This document shows, piece by piece, positions 1 through 12,252 of a stretch of 64,000 nucleotides of DNA. Under the pieces are notes generated by a model. The model was given only the letters and a program-made list of their open reading frames with translations, was not told where the DNA came from and searched no databases. The stretch comes from Triops longicaudatus (Eukaryota > Arthropoda > Branchiopoda > Notostraca > Triopsidae), in the NCBI GenBank assembly GCA_022885665.1, contig JAGQDJ010000119.1:62001-126000 (forward strand). Direction: 5' to 3'. Every line of letters begins with the position of its first letter. Position 1 is the first letter of the stretch. The translations under genes and the position numbers were made by a program.

Positions 1-1836
1 GTTCCATATTTAGTCCTAGGCGCTATACACGGACTTATTTCTAGCTGAAGGAGGGGTTCTGCAGGGTTGACCTAGGCAAGACTGTTGGCTCTCCCTGGCC
101 CAGCGTTCGGTCTGACTATTCCCAGAAGTTCTCTTGCCCTTCGTAAATTCGTACCCGTCTTTTATGCTGCTCAATAAAAAGAGCTGCTGGCACCTTCAGG
201 GGAGAAGCTTATGCCTAAATCTATTTGAGCCAAAATAGGAAACCTTGGCACGTGCCACTGAAAGCTTAACACTTTTTAGCCGTGAGGAAACAAGAATGCA
301 TGTATCGAAAAAAATAAAATCGCATAAAGCCATTTCTTTAAGAAATGTTGCAAGCAAGCTTTTCATAAGCTACACCCTTTCATTTTCATTTTACGTCACT
401 TTATGGGCGCTCTTGCACCCACTCGTTCAGTAAAAGTCAAGTCAAAGAGGTGGAGTTGTTTTGTCACTCCATAATGACGCCATTTCTGCTGACACGCTGA
501 AATTACATTCGGAGGTAATGTGTAGGCGTTGTCGCTTACCCAAGTAACTGGACTTGCCAATTTTCACCAATACTAACCAACAATGAACGACACTAGACCT
601 GGTCGCACTTAAAAATAAAAAAAAAAAATAATTAAAAATCGGACTACGAACACATATAACACTTGATTATTTACAGGTAATATCCCTTTTTATGAGAAAA
701 AAACTATTCACATGTAAGGTCTTTAGTTCCTGTATACACAGCAAGGCTTCATAAGAAAATGGTATAGTGGACGACCCAAGTCCCTTAGCCAAGTTCCATA
801 ATCCAGCCACATTTGAGAATATTTCCTGTTATCCATATTAATTAAATTGTAATACAAAAATCTCTCTAGAAGGAAAACAGAAAAAGTAAAAAAGCAGTTC
901 ATGATGTCTATATGAACCCATGAAAGAGTGATGCGTACCTAAGATTAGAGAAGTGTCAATCGGAGAACGGGACAAATGAAACGAAAATAGTAACACAAGA
1001 AGTATAACTGCTTAACTGCCGTTAAATACCTGTAGCGAAATAACGTAGTAACAAATGTAACGATTGAAAAACAACTTCAAGTACATTTTACAAAAAGAAA
1101 ATAATGAAAATCCGATTTTAATTTCATTACACGAATTGCGAGTTCGAATTACCCCTTCTGCCAGGGAGGTTGGGTTTTCTAACCCCCATCTGAAATTTTT
1201 ATTTTATAATGGAGAACATAGGAGGTACCAAATGTCCAATTAAATTGCATGCTAACTCCCACCCCCGAACTTAATTCTGGTTTTGGTTCGAATCTTCTTT
1301 TAATTGATATTTATTTATTTTTTAGGGGGAAAGTCAGGGCTGAAATTTTCCATTCTGAGCAATACACATGTGATGGAAGGCCAAATTAAAGCTCTCCTGC
1401 AGCATGCGACACGAGCTACTTCTCGCAATTTAATTTCCCAATTAAGGATATAATCATCTGTTTATATATAACCAAGATAGGCTAAGATAGTCTGCATAGG
1501 GTCGCTATAATTTCTAATTTCAAGAATCTTTCATCAGGTTATCAAGCTCACGGCTACACTACCATAAAGGGTAACATAAAAGTTTTGGCTTCTTCATATT
1601 ACGCAAGAGCAAGAAATGTGGCAGTACTAATGCAAAAAGTAAGTAACCCTATAATATCAGCTATCCTGCTAATAGCCAATGCGCTACTCAGGTAACCCAC
1701 ACACGTACTCCAGCTAAGTCTTCTTATTGGTTACGCTGGCAAACTCAACTGACCACTGGCGAAGATACCATTTTCGCTGGGATCAACCCAAATAAATCTG
1801 CTTCCTTTTCCGTTACCTTTCATTTCAACACGTAAA

Positions 1837-1838
<2 letters not shown>

Positions 1839-1892
<54 letters not shown>
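1839..1892. repeat. (TAA)18 microsatellite
   Basis: Eighteen uninterrupted TAA units, followed by an A-rich tract that runs to about 1,955. It is a simple sequence repeat of the kind that varies in length between individuals. Confidence 0.97.
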
Positions 1893-1894
<2 letters not shown>

Positions 1895-4744
1895 TAAAAA
1901 TATATATTTCAAAATAATATTTTTAAAAAAATTAAACAGTAAAAAAAAAAAAAAAATAGCGTCGCCGTTCTCTTGTCTTGGGCATAACGTGTCCTTTGCT
2001 TATATCAAAGCCCACGCAAATCACAACTGACCTCGAGATTTTTTCACTCACTCTTGTCGCTTAGGACAACCTTGTCGGCAATGTTTCAGACGTCACAAAG
2101 TCGCAGCACAAGCGGAAATAAGTTAACAATGCTCCATGGAGAGTACTTCTCGTTAGGATTAAGCTTCGGATAAAGATCTATAATTGAATACGTCATCGCT
2201 TCTGAACTAAGCTGTTTGCATCCTATGACTTGGCGCTTAATCCCGAGGTGAAATTTCTGACGGGAGAGATGGCTTCGAAACGGGAGCTCATTAAAATTCA
2301 AATTTGTCCCGAGTAGTCAAAGGTAGCTTAGCAACCTCATTAAAAAGAAGTCCAACGAGGTTCTGTTTCCCCTCTACAAGGTCACCATTATGCAAAAACA
2401 TGTATGAGTCAGCGAAGCAACATCTTGCATGCTAAAAGAGCTATCCAAATGTTCTCTACCGCGCAGGACCCACCATTCAGTCGTTGCACTCTCCCATACG
2501 GTGAACTACATTTTATTTTCACGTATATGAATACGAAACCAGAGAAAACTTTCTCTATGTTGCCCGCGCCTCTCATTACTCACGCGGAATGATAACCGGT
2601 ACAAGAAACTACGAAATGATTTTTACTCTGGATATCGGTTCCGGGAATTCGAACGAGAAAAGTTAAGTCCCCGTTACGTACTTTTGGGGATTTTCATCAA
2701 AATAATCCAATTTCTCTTCGGAATCGAAACGAATGATTCAGGGGACATCGATCACCCTTGCTTTCGGGTAAAGGTTATGCATCCGGTACCAATAATCTGG
2801 AGCAGTTTCACGGGGAGTTTCCTTCGACACTTTATCCTTTCAAAAGAGCCCAACAACCTGAACTTTCCAACCCTCATTAATCATTACAAGTTGCCATTTG
2901 ACACGCCTGGAACCCAACAGCAAAATCCACTTCAGCTCCAGGTGCCATGTTAACTGCCAATGTTTAAAATGACACCCACTTGCTACTAATCACCTCGCAA
3001 GTCAATGCGCATTCGTGAAAGGCACGAACGACAGAGCCCCAAGACTGGCATACGACGTTCGCACCGGTTATCTTGCTTTGGAATTTTTCAAGACGCCTTA
3101 GCAGATCGACACTTAAAAACACATAAGGACCATTCTTTGGAGATAGAAATGTAAATTATCTTCTTTTACGACACTAAAGTACAACCGTGCTCGAAGTATT
3201 TACTCGAAAGTCTGGTGTGTGCTTTTCCACCAAGACCTGATATTTTGACATCTCATAAATCTCTGAGTTCCACTTGCATTCAACCTGACTATGTAGCTTG
3301 CAGTTTGTAGCCTATACCAACGTAGCAATTATTAAAAATATGAACTATGAAGTTCAGCACAAGTTTTCTTTGTACTCCGCGACAACGCTTCTAGCTTCAA
3401 CTGTTTATGGAGAAATCAATCTCTTTTCATGTTTTCAAGAAGTTTCCTTGCTCACACAATCAACATACGTAATTACGATTTTAACAGCCATTTAAACTGT
3501 ATGGAAATAATGTTCCAAATTCTTAGTTCAAAAACACAGCTTTCACTGGTATGCAATATAATTCTAGTTTATTACCAACTATTTTAACTACAAGCAAAAT
3601 AAGACCTTTGCGAACAGATGTACAACTTCGGCAAATAAAAAAAATACTGAAAAATAAAAATAATAAAACTTACAAAAAAGACGATGTTTACGGTATAACA
3701 TAACAATTGAATTGAGACTGTAAACTATCCTGATGAAGTGACGTGAAACATATGCGTTATAAAGTAGTTTCAAATATTTATGTAAGAAATACGATTATTA
3801 GAGTAATACGGAGAGTAATTTAGACAAGTTAGAAATATGCAGTTTGACGCGTACAAACATGATTACTACATAGCAAAAATCGTGCTAGCATAATTATGGT
3901 CCATAAGAAAGATGCTAACAGAACGTTCTTATTAGTTGGGATGCGAACTTGGCATTTTTAGTAGGTTGCATTGACCCAGTCCAAAGTTTCGCACGTCCAC
4001 ACTAGTTTCAACCCGGTAAACAACACGCCCTTGCATAGGGATTACTTTTGACGCATAACTCCTGTAACGAGCTCGACTGAAGCGCTCAATTAATTTCAAA
4101 CTGCGACAAATTGGCCGATACATGAGCCTGAGTGCTAAACGCGAGTCCCTCATCAGCAAGCTTTTAGAATTACGTTCCGAAAGGCGAACGTCTAAAGGCG
4201 AAACCCGCTAAGCGTTATAAGAGTGCATATTTTAAACAAGGAAACGCGTCAGCAAACAGTCAGACAAACCTTCCTTTGAAGCAGTTAGACAGTACAATTG
4301 TTTTGTCCGACAAGTTGCTGACGTGTTCAAACGAACTCGGCTCTGTGGCGTCTAATACACTATACTTCACCGATGGAATTCCCGATTATCCATATAACAC
4401 AAACATATTCAACTTCTAAAGCTACCAAATAATAATAGGATTGCAGTACTACAGTTCTTATCCGATCTCTACGAACCGAACTTTACGCCCACAAGAACGA
4501 ATAGCTGGTTACTCCAACAAAGCATGCCAAGTAGCAATATAGGTTATAAATCAGATAAGAGATCGACCACTGAAAAGTCAGCTTGGGCTCTTTGAAAGGT
4601 ATAATGAGTACGTATTTTTTTTAATTAAACCCCTACTTTGTTTACTGTATGAATTATGACTCTCTTGCGTTCTAAATCCTGCATAATGTAGCTTACATTT
4701 TCTTTTGGAGTAAGCTATCTCAAAGTGGTTTCCCCCTCAAAAAA

Positions 4745-4780
4745 TAATAATAATAATAATAATAATAATAGTAATAATAA
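4745..4780. repeat. Short (TAA)n microsatellite, interrupted once
   Basis: About twelve TAA units with a single G interruption near 4,771. An A-rich AATAAA-like tail follows. Confidence 0.9.
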
Positions 4781-5399
4781 AATAACAATAAATAAATAAA
4801 AATCACAGAGATACTAACAATATTTAAAACAGATATAACGGCTCTTTTAACAACTTGTGATGAACATGCTCATACTATTTCAACTTGCTACATTACAAGT
4901 TAAGAAACGTAGTGGAACTATTTTCAACTATTTTCAATAATAAGAAACTATTTTCAATAAGTGTTTTAGTGGCAAGCTGTAAGCTAACGATAAAATGTCC
5001 GTTACAATGCAGAATCTCGTACTAAAGCACCCTTTTATAACGGAATGTTGGTTACAGCAAAAGGGTTATATGGTCCCGGGTTAAGTAAATGTACAGAAGA
5101 GTAAAACGATCTCCAAATGTGCCAAATAGTTTCTGGTGTTCAGGAGAGCTTTGTTGTAACGAGATTTTATTGTATTAACATTTGTTTAATTCCGTTCAGC
5201 TAACTCATTAACATAGCGAAATGGGGCGTATCTTGAATTTACCATACTTAAGAACGAAAACAGCGTTGATGACTGCTCAAAGCCCTTAAGGAACGCAATT
5301 CTTTCGTTCAGTGAGGTTCGCGTAGTGCACGTCACTTAACCATACAAAAGGTATGTAAAAAGGCATTTTGTAAATGACTTTACCAAATAACTTCCTCCA

Positions 5400-5720
5400 C
5401 ATCAACAAGTTCGCTGGTCTCCGTTGTCACAGAGCTGCCGGCCTGTTAGCCTCAAGGGAAAGATCGTTTTGACTCTTGACGTCAGAGGCCTAACGGTTTC
5501 CCCCCAGATACTGAGTGCTCTACACCTGCATCTTTGTCGACTAATTACTTGGTACCCAATCAATTTGTTGACATGCCATTCAGCCCAGGAGTACGTTTCC
5601 ACGTGAGCTGTCACTTGGTCTCTTTGAAACGGTGACAAAACATATAACACGGACGCTATAATTGGGTGACTTAACCATAAGGAGGTTTTGTAGATGGGCG
5701 GTTAACCACTGATTTCCTCA
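5400..5720. other. GC-richer block with a full CRE palindrome, no gene assigned
   Basis: This block has more G and C than its surroundings and contains the perfect palindrome TGACGTCA at 5,477-5,484, the consensus CREB/ATF site. Frames of 60-80 codons are open on both strands, but none begins with a well-placed ATG and none resembles a family I know. A C-rich tract followed by CAG near 5,500 looks like a plus-strand splice acceptor. It may be regulatory DNA or a lone exon. About one such 8-mer palindrome is expected by chance in a window this size. Confidence 0.3.
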
Positions 5721-7626
5721 CCTTCGGTGGGTGTCAGACGGTCGTTCCCTGATGCTTCCTCATCCACAATCTTGGTACAAACTTGCAAAGGCCCAAGAAA
5801 TGACTAATCATTTCTTGCGTCTGGAATATTTTGATAACATCAGGCGACACCTGCTATGCAAACTAGCATTCTTTCGGTGTTTGTTTGTCGACATAGCCAC
5901 GCTATCATGCGCAAAATGAACTCGAAATCTACAGAAGGCCTAGCTAACCTCGTAAAGTCTGATTTACCTTCGTTAATAGGTAAAACTTACCTACCTACTA
6001 CATTTGAAACGCTCTCAATTGCAATATCAACGATAGCTAGGCTCACATAGGCAGCTTGAACGCAGCGAGCCGCGCGAAGCTAATCCGTTGTTGTAACTAC
6101 GAGCAGGTTTTGATACCTTCTCTGAGTATTTTTTTTTTTTTAATTTTCTAGTCCTCAAGAGACTTCATGTGTTGCTGCCGTCTTAAATCTTTAAGGGTTG
6201 GCAAATGATTGAAGAAAAATCTCTTGTAAACTTAGAAAACCTTAAATTCGCGACTAAGTCTTCGATTACCTAAGTTTTATAACAATTAAGAGGCTATGTA
6301 ATTTCGCTGTAAGGCTTCTGACAACGCAAATAAAGTAGACTGTATAACCTTAACCACAAAGCAAGATCTTATATAAATTACGAGTATTCGAACGCCTTAA
6401 GTTCACATCAATGTACCAGACAAGGGAGGGACACTTTTAAAATGACAATCCACCTACCCGAAGGCCTACCACCGATTACTTATGACGGCGTTTTTCAGCT
6501 TTCAAGTCTGTTTAACGGAAATAGGAATGCATCTCGTCGCTTTCAACGCAAAACCGAAATAACACGTTGGAAATATAGCAATATGTGCGAAATAAGTGTT
6601 TCGCGTCACAAATTGCGCTTAATAGATTACTAGAGCGAGAGTTAACCTACTACATGGAATGTGACAATTATAAACTTCACTGACTGTTCTCCCCTTTTGT
6701 TAAAAGGAGCTCGTAACTTAAGGTATCCGTTACTGGAAAGCGATTTACCTTTTTCCGTTACGAGTACAATGAAGATGTTATGAATAAAGTCCGCTAGAAC
6801 AAGTATCGTTCATAACGAGCTACCGGCTATTCAGGACGAAATACACAAATATCGGAGAAATTACTGCAATTTAATATTAAGAAACGGTCTATTACGAGCT
6901 ACTGGTTATTACAAACTTTGAAAACAATGAACATATTTTCCATTCCCTTTTATGTTCGTCGTGGCGGGATTTCACTGTATTACGAAACAGTCATTCTGCA
7001 AATGTTTTCAGACACCTTTTCGTTACTGTCGGAGATTAACAACTCAGTATCTTCCATTTGACTTCAAAATGGTACAATATTCATTTTCTTTTCGCTGTTA
7101 CTACCGAGAACATCTTTCGTTACTCTGCCGACAAGTGATTTTACGTTCTAGCAAAAAAAGAAAAAAAAAGGTGCACGACGCTTCTCTTTTGCACATTTTC
7201 GAACAAACCGGCTAACAATGCAACAAGTGTCCCTGTCAATTTCCCTTCAGTGTATCTGACTTTCATTTTAGTTACTCTTGCCGTACTTGTTGCCTACTGT
7301 TCGCCAACAAGATTTCTCCGACCAGTATAGCCTGTAAGAGGTGCTTCCCCAACAGCATCGAACGCGAAAAAAAGGTAAAACGTTTTTTCCACATGTGTGC
7401 TGTGACGTCGCACCGAGGCTAACTGGTCACTCTGTAAAGTTGAATTGCCCAGTATTTCTTTCTCCTTTTCCCCCAGAGATTTGACCATATAAGGTCAGTC
7501 AACCACAGGTAGGAAGGGTATACCCACAACACGTGGAAAGGCAAGCACTGAGTTGGGCATGCATACGCAAAATGGGCGGTGCTAATCACTTCTGGTTGGA
7601 TTGAAGCTACCCACCAGGTAGACGGG

Positions 7627-8142
7627 TATATAAAGATGTTGACTAGGGCTGCGCGTACCTTTCATTCGCTCGCAAGTACTCCACTGTGCTACACCTTCCA
7701 ATAACGTAATCTGTGAGTCGTTGGCACTTCCTACCATTACCGAGGCGATTACTTGGAACACTGGCAAGTTATCCAAGAACAGGTAAGACACATAGCATTT
7801 TCTTTTATCTCATTAAAAAATGAAACAAACTGGAGGCATTTGAATTAGTGACAAGTTTCTTAAATCTAAAGTTGTAAATTTTATAGGGTTTGCCAGAAAA
7901 GTGCCGACAATCCTCTCAACCGGACAGGTTCATTTTATCGGAGTCGCTAGGAGAATAAAGGTACTCCGCAGTTTGGGGAAGGGAAGTCTCAGGTACGTAT
8001 TATAATTTAATGCCCTGATTGACTGGAAACCGAAGGAATCCAGGGCGGAGACCTGACAAGACCCTCGTTCTTTGGGTGATTACTTTTTATCATGGGTGTG
8101 TGTTCCATAAGTGACGTTGAACATGTAACAGGTGCCAATAAA
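7627..8142 (+). other. Candidate short spliced transcription unit
   Basis: In order on the plus strand: a TATATAAA box at 7,627-7,634 in GC-rich flanks, a possible start region near 7,655-7,665, a consensus donor (ACAG/GTAAGA, exon end 7,782), a TTTATAG acceptor (exon start 7,887), a second donor (TCTCAG/GTACGT, exon end 7,992) and an AATAAA at 8,137-8,142. Joining the first two exons extends an open frame to a TAA at 7,956-7,958, but that frame has no ATG after its upstream TGA. The product could therefore be a non-coding RNA, or the 5' exons of something larger. I recognise no protein. Each signal alone is common in AT-rich DNA; only their order is suggestive. Confidence 0.3.
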
Positions 8143-9779
8143 ATACACGATATTCATCTTCCCTTGCGCCAACTTGGTTTTCAGTTTATATCCCTCCTTT
8201 CCCCCTTGTGACACTTCCAGATGCAATCGCACCTACGGTGCCGCTGACAAATACGAAAGGTTCCCTGTCCGACTTGTTTGTGCATTGCGTTAAACGATAG
8301 TTCCACATCGAATGACCTTCTGCTCGGCAAATACACATCTCTCTCATACTCAGTTTTTAATTGAGGGTACTTTGCATATCATGTTTATTAGCCAACTGGG
8401 CGTCTACCAGCTGTTGCAAAAAAAAGAGACAAGAAGCCAGAGATTTGGAAGAAATCCATTGCCCTAACCATGCCCCGAGGATCTGCTCGACAACGCTAAA
8501 AGATGCACTTTTCCTACTCTTCCAAGTCATGTACTACACATGTTGAATTAGCAATACACAAATTACATTAATCCTCTCGTGAAATTTGTTATTACTGCGA
8601 CAAAATTTGACAATACAAAATATCTCTGATAAGAGGTTTCGTTAATTTAAATAAACCCGCGCAGTCCGGAAGGCAGAGAAAGGTTGTATTTATGTCTATT
8701 TTTTTAAATCTGTTATCCGGAGTAAAGAGGCATTAATCCGGTTATTGTCTCGGACTAACGACATCGCTATACTACCAAAGATGGATTTCTTATATATTTT
8801 AAAAAAAATCTTCTGATAATCCTTTTTATGAATGAAGTTTCAGAATCAATTTTTAAAGTAAGTCTAAGATCTATATATTGTTTCTTCTTTCAAAAGATGG
8901 CCGTTGAGGACTTTTCATATCCATTCCATATTTTGTACAAGAAATGTAAGGTCACTTGGATGTATGTACAACAAATTACGTGCACAAGAAAAACGCTAGC
9001 CAAGGTGCGCGCTGACGTGAGAGATTGCGTGTTCACAGTTACAGATGATGGCACAGAAGAGCTTCACGGGAAATAAAAAGGTGTCCATTCATAAGCTACG
9101 TCCTTATTATCATATTCATATACTTTGCATTGCACTGAACAGCGTCTTTTCTCCAAACCACTACAAACCACAAAAATGTTCCCGCTTGGTTTGTACTACA
9201 CAATGGAAACAATAACTCGTACGGAAGTTAGTATATCGGCACTTAACGGTTAAGAGACACATGTCTTTGTAAAAAAAACGTTACTTTACACTTTTCCCCC
9301 AAACAACAACTTCCATTTTGATACATAAATTCCTCTAAAAACATTTTTCTGACAGAAACGTCCATTACAGTACTTGGGGAGATAATATCGTGTTAGAGTT
9401 GGAAGAAGCTAAAGGTCATACAGCACTCAGGACTTTTGTTTTAACCCTCAACCTTATATACGTGACTTTTGTTAAGTGGTTACGAAAAACGATTAGAAAA
9501 GCTTAAAATAAATTCCTCGATATTTCTTTTCCGATAGTCAATTGTCAATGAAGAACTAAGCGCCAAATCGAAAGAAAGGAAGGATCCAGTACGCTTTTCT
9601 CGCAGTTGAACCAACTCATTCATGCACCTCTTCTGCCGTTTAAGCAGAGGTCAATCGACTTTGTAGCCAAAGTGTGGCATGGAAGCTGACGTGACATGAT
9701 CCTCTGCATCCTTTTAAGGCCAATGTCTAAGGACTTTCTTTCTTTACGTTTAAGTCACGGCAAACTTTTTTCTTTTTCC
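8143..9779. other. No gene seen
   Basis: AT-rich sequence with short open frames only. One perfect CArG-type decamer, CCTTTTAAGG, lies at 9,710-9,719, but about five such matches are expected by chance in 64 kb. Confidence 0.55.
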
Positions 9780-10355
9780 CCCCTTCGGGAGGCTCGTTAG
9801 TTATGCAGCACACATCTACGCCGCGTTAGCCCCTCCTCCGTGAGCGTATGGTATATCATCAGAACGTGTGCTTGCGTTGTGTTTGCTAGGTTTCGCTGTA
9901 GCTTCAGGGTGCGTGAATCACCGGGAAACTGTGCTTCACCTGGCAGCCTAAATAAGGAGCGACAATGGCTCCAAGAGAGATACCCTCAGCCTTTTCGAGT
10001 CCCTCGTTTCTCTCAGGTAGTTCCCGAAGGATACGTCACTGCACCCTCTCTGGCTTTTTCTCCTGCTCCATCTTCCCTCTACCGCCCCAAAGGTGGTCTA
10101 TGCTAGACTGGTAAGACCACTACCACAATCCAGGACTCCTCTTGAGGCAGGGAGATTTCGGGAGGTTGGCTTGTTATTGTGCGTCTATTTGGCATCCTTG
10201 ACCACATGTGACATTTAAGTCCTTTTTACGGCTTTTGCGAGGGCCAGGTCAGGGCGACCAACACCTCTCCGGATGGCCGATGCTCCAAATTACACCTTGG
10301 ACCTAATCAGAGGCTCGGGCATCGAGGCGTATAGCGAGAAACAAACGGAATAAGT
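9780..10355 (+). other. GC-richer block with two possible small coding starts
   Basis: This block is clearly less AT-rich than its flanks. An ATG at 9,965 opens 17 codons, reading MAPREIPSAFSSPSFLS, and then meets a donor-like CTCTCAG/GTAG at 10,016. Further on, an ATG at 10,273 opens a complete 26-codon frame, starting MADAPNYTLDL and ending at TAA 10,351-10,353. Neither matches a family I know, and I could not connect them by splicing. The block may be a promoter with a first exon, or unrelated GC-rich DNA. Confidence 0.25.
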
Positions 10356-12121
10356 CCACCTGTTGAGATTACGTTATTGCTTTTAGCCAGTGCCGTAACT
10401 ATGCCCCAAAACCCCACCCGGGCCCAATCTCCTCTTGTCTAACCCACCCTGTTGCTCCTGCATCTGTTTTGTGCGTGCCTTCGTTACGACGCGCCAATCC
10501 AGTGCGGAAGGGAAGACACTGAATGACTCAACTCGCTTGGGCATGTTTAAAAAATGAAAAAAAAGAAAAAAATCTGTAAAAGAAATTGATGGCACTTCTT
10601 GGTGAAAACCAAAGACTCGAACCAGGACGAGTTGGCTAACAAGCGAGAAAGCCACAAGAGCGCCCCGGGGATACCTGAATCACTGACGAGTCGAACGCAG
10701 CGCAAATTCGTTCTAATTAGAGCAGTTTACCTTGGAACGCGCGTGAAATCAATCGCTCAAATTGGCTTATGCATTATTAGCACTGTACAAAATACATATG
10801 ACAATTTGAGGCTATTGGCTAGAACGTAAAGCACATCCTAACAGCTGAACTTTAAAAGGACTGCGAAGTTCATTTTGGGGCCCTATTAGCACGTTTATGT
10901 CATTTTTTCAAAACTAATTTTAAATGTAATGTAGTGCTGCCTGAAGACCATCAAGTCTGTTAAGCGTTTCTAGGTTTTTATGGAGTTTAAATTTAAACGG
11001 GTATCGGTTAAATGAGACAAGGCAATCTGGGACAAGACGAGTAGCCAGAAACGACAGGTATCACAGGTGATTCCTTCCTTGCCTGTTATCCCGTTACTCT
11101 GGCAAGTGTAGAAGGGCTAAGGATGCTGCGAACGCTATACACACAGAGAAAGAAAAAAATAAGAGTGCAGAGAGAGTGAGCAAAAGAGATGAGGGAGCAG
11201 CGACTCACATGTGAGGTTGACCTTAAAAGGTAAGGTGGCGTGCCCGCCCTAGCCTTCTATGGCTTGAAACGTGTGTGCATGTGTGTACCGAGAACTCACG
11301 CGAGAAAAGCGAACTGGGAGGTCCCCCACCACCGTTCGATTTGTTTTTAACTGAAAAAACCAAACAATTGTCTCTCACAGAAGCAACACATCAATTGAGA
11401 TTGCTTTCGAGTCGGTGAGAGTCCCAATAGTAAAGCATTTTTGCGAGCTTTTCCAAAGGCAAAAACACTGGCATAGAACCGTAACAGGAGGCTGCGGGTT
11501 ACCAAGTTCCGGTCATATTGCCGTTTGAGTAAAAACATCATGAACTGAGAAAAGATTAAGCTCCCCAGGAAAGGCACAAGAGAGAGCATACAAGTTAGAA
11601 GATAAGCATTTTGGTCCAAACGCTGTGAACATTTGTATGAAAAGTTAAAAAGAAAATTCTACAGACTAGCATGGACGGATGTAACCTATGTAACATGTGT
11701 GTTTCTTTTGTTTTAACTCCCGATACTGCAAGAGTTGCAAGGGCGAGTAGCAGGACTGCTAACTGGCCAAAACAACCCGTGGGTTTCGGAACGAACCCCG
11801 AAATAAGATTAGTTAACCAAGCGACTAATGTACGATACTCAAAAAACCAAGTTAGCAACCAAGGGAAGTCCTGTACATTTCACATTACATGGAAGGTCCC
11901 ACAGAGTTAAATGCACGGAATGAAAATTTTTCCCATGTAAAATCCGCGTTTTGACATATATGATCATTAAACCTTGAGTCCATCTATGTTTTCTAACTCC
12001 TACATTTTTTTCTTTTAGCCGTTAAGAGAAACTTGTTCGTGGATATCTACGTTGCCAGTTCGATTACCGGAACTCGGTATTTTGAAGATCATTTACCCAT
12101 CATCCTGAGTCCCTAACATTG
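10356..12121. other. No gene seen; downstream flank of SRF
   Basis: No exon chain was found. The stretch includes a purine-rich segment (about 11,140-11,200) and a CArG-type decamer CCTTAAAAGG at 11,221-11,230. The right-hand part should hold the SRF 3' untranslated region on the minus strand, but I see no clear AATAAA on that strand close to the stop codon. Confidence 0.5.
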
Positions 12122-12252
12122 TCAGCCGTCAGCGTGGGTCCACCATACGTGTTTGTTAGCTGAAGGAACAGGCCCTGACTCAGAAATGGCACTGGTTGGG
12201 GACGGGGGTGAGAGAGAAGGCGTGTCTCCCCACCGAACCACGCCTAGCTACC
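12122..12252 (-). other. Possible alternative SRF last exon and 60-bp intron
   Basis: The final SRF codons read CCC AGG TAG, and CCCAG/GTAGCT is also a plausible splice donor. Sixty bases on, minus-strand CCCCAACCAG is a plausible acceptor. Removing 12,251-12,192 would bypass the TAG and add a short tail beginning SAISESGPVPS that ends at TGA 12,124-12,122. Both versions are possible. The unspliced stop is the simpler reading. Confidence 0.3.

Larger units (their letters stand above)
1..7620. other. Gene-poor stretch, no gene recognised
   Basis: I find no reading frame with recognisable homology and no convincing chain of exons on either strand here. Open frames are short, have biased AT-rich composition and mostly lack good starts. 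Separate entries cover a TAA microsatellite, a shorter TAA run and a GC-richer block near 5.4-5.7 kb. At the extreme left, frame 1 is open for 15 codons and then reaches TGA at 46-48, with an AATAAA at 173-178. This could be the tail of a plus-strand gene lying outside the window, but 15 codons are too few to claim one. Confidence 0.6.

Noticed and set aside
1..178. Possible last exon of an upstream gene (15 open codons to TGA, AATAAA at 173)
   Set aside because: Too short to judge; such a frame is common by chance.
1285..1294. tRNA B-box-like GGTTCGAATC (and a minus-strand match at 10,614-10,623)
   Set aside because: The flanking arms do not pair and no A box lies at the right distance.
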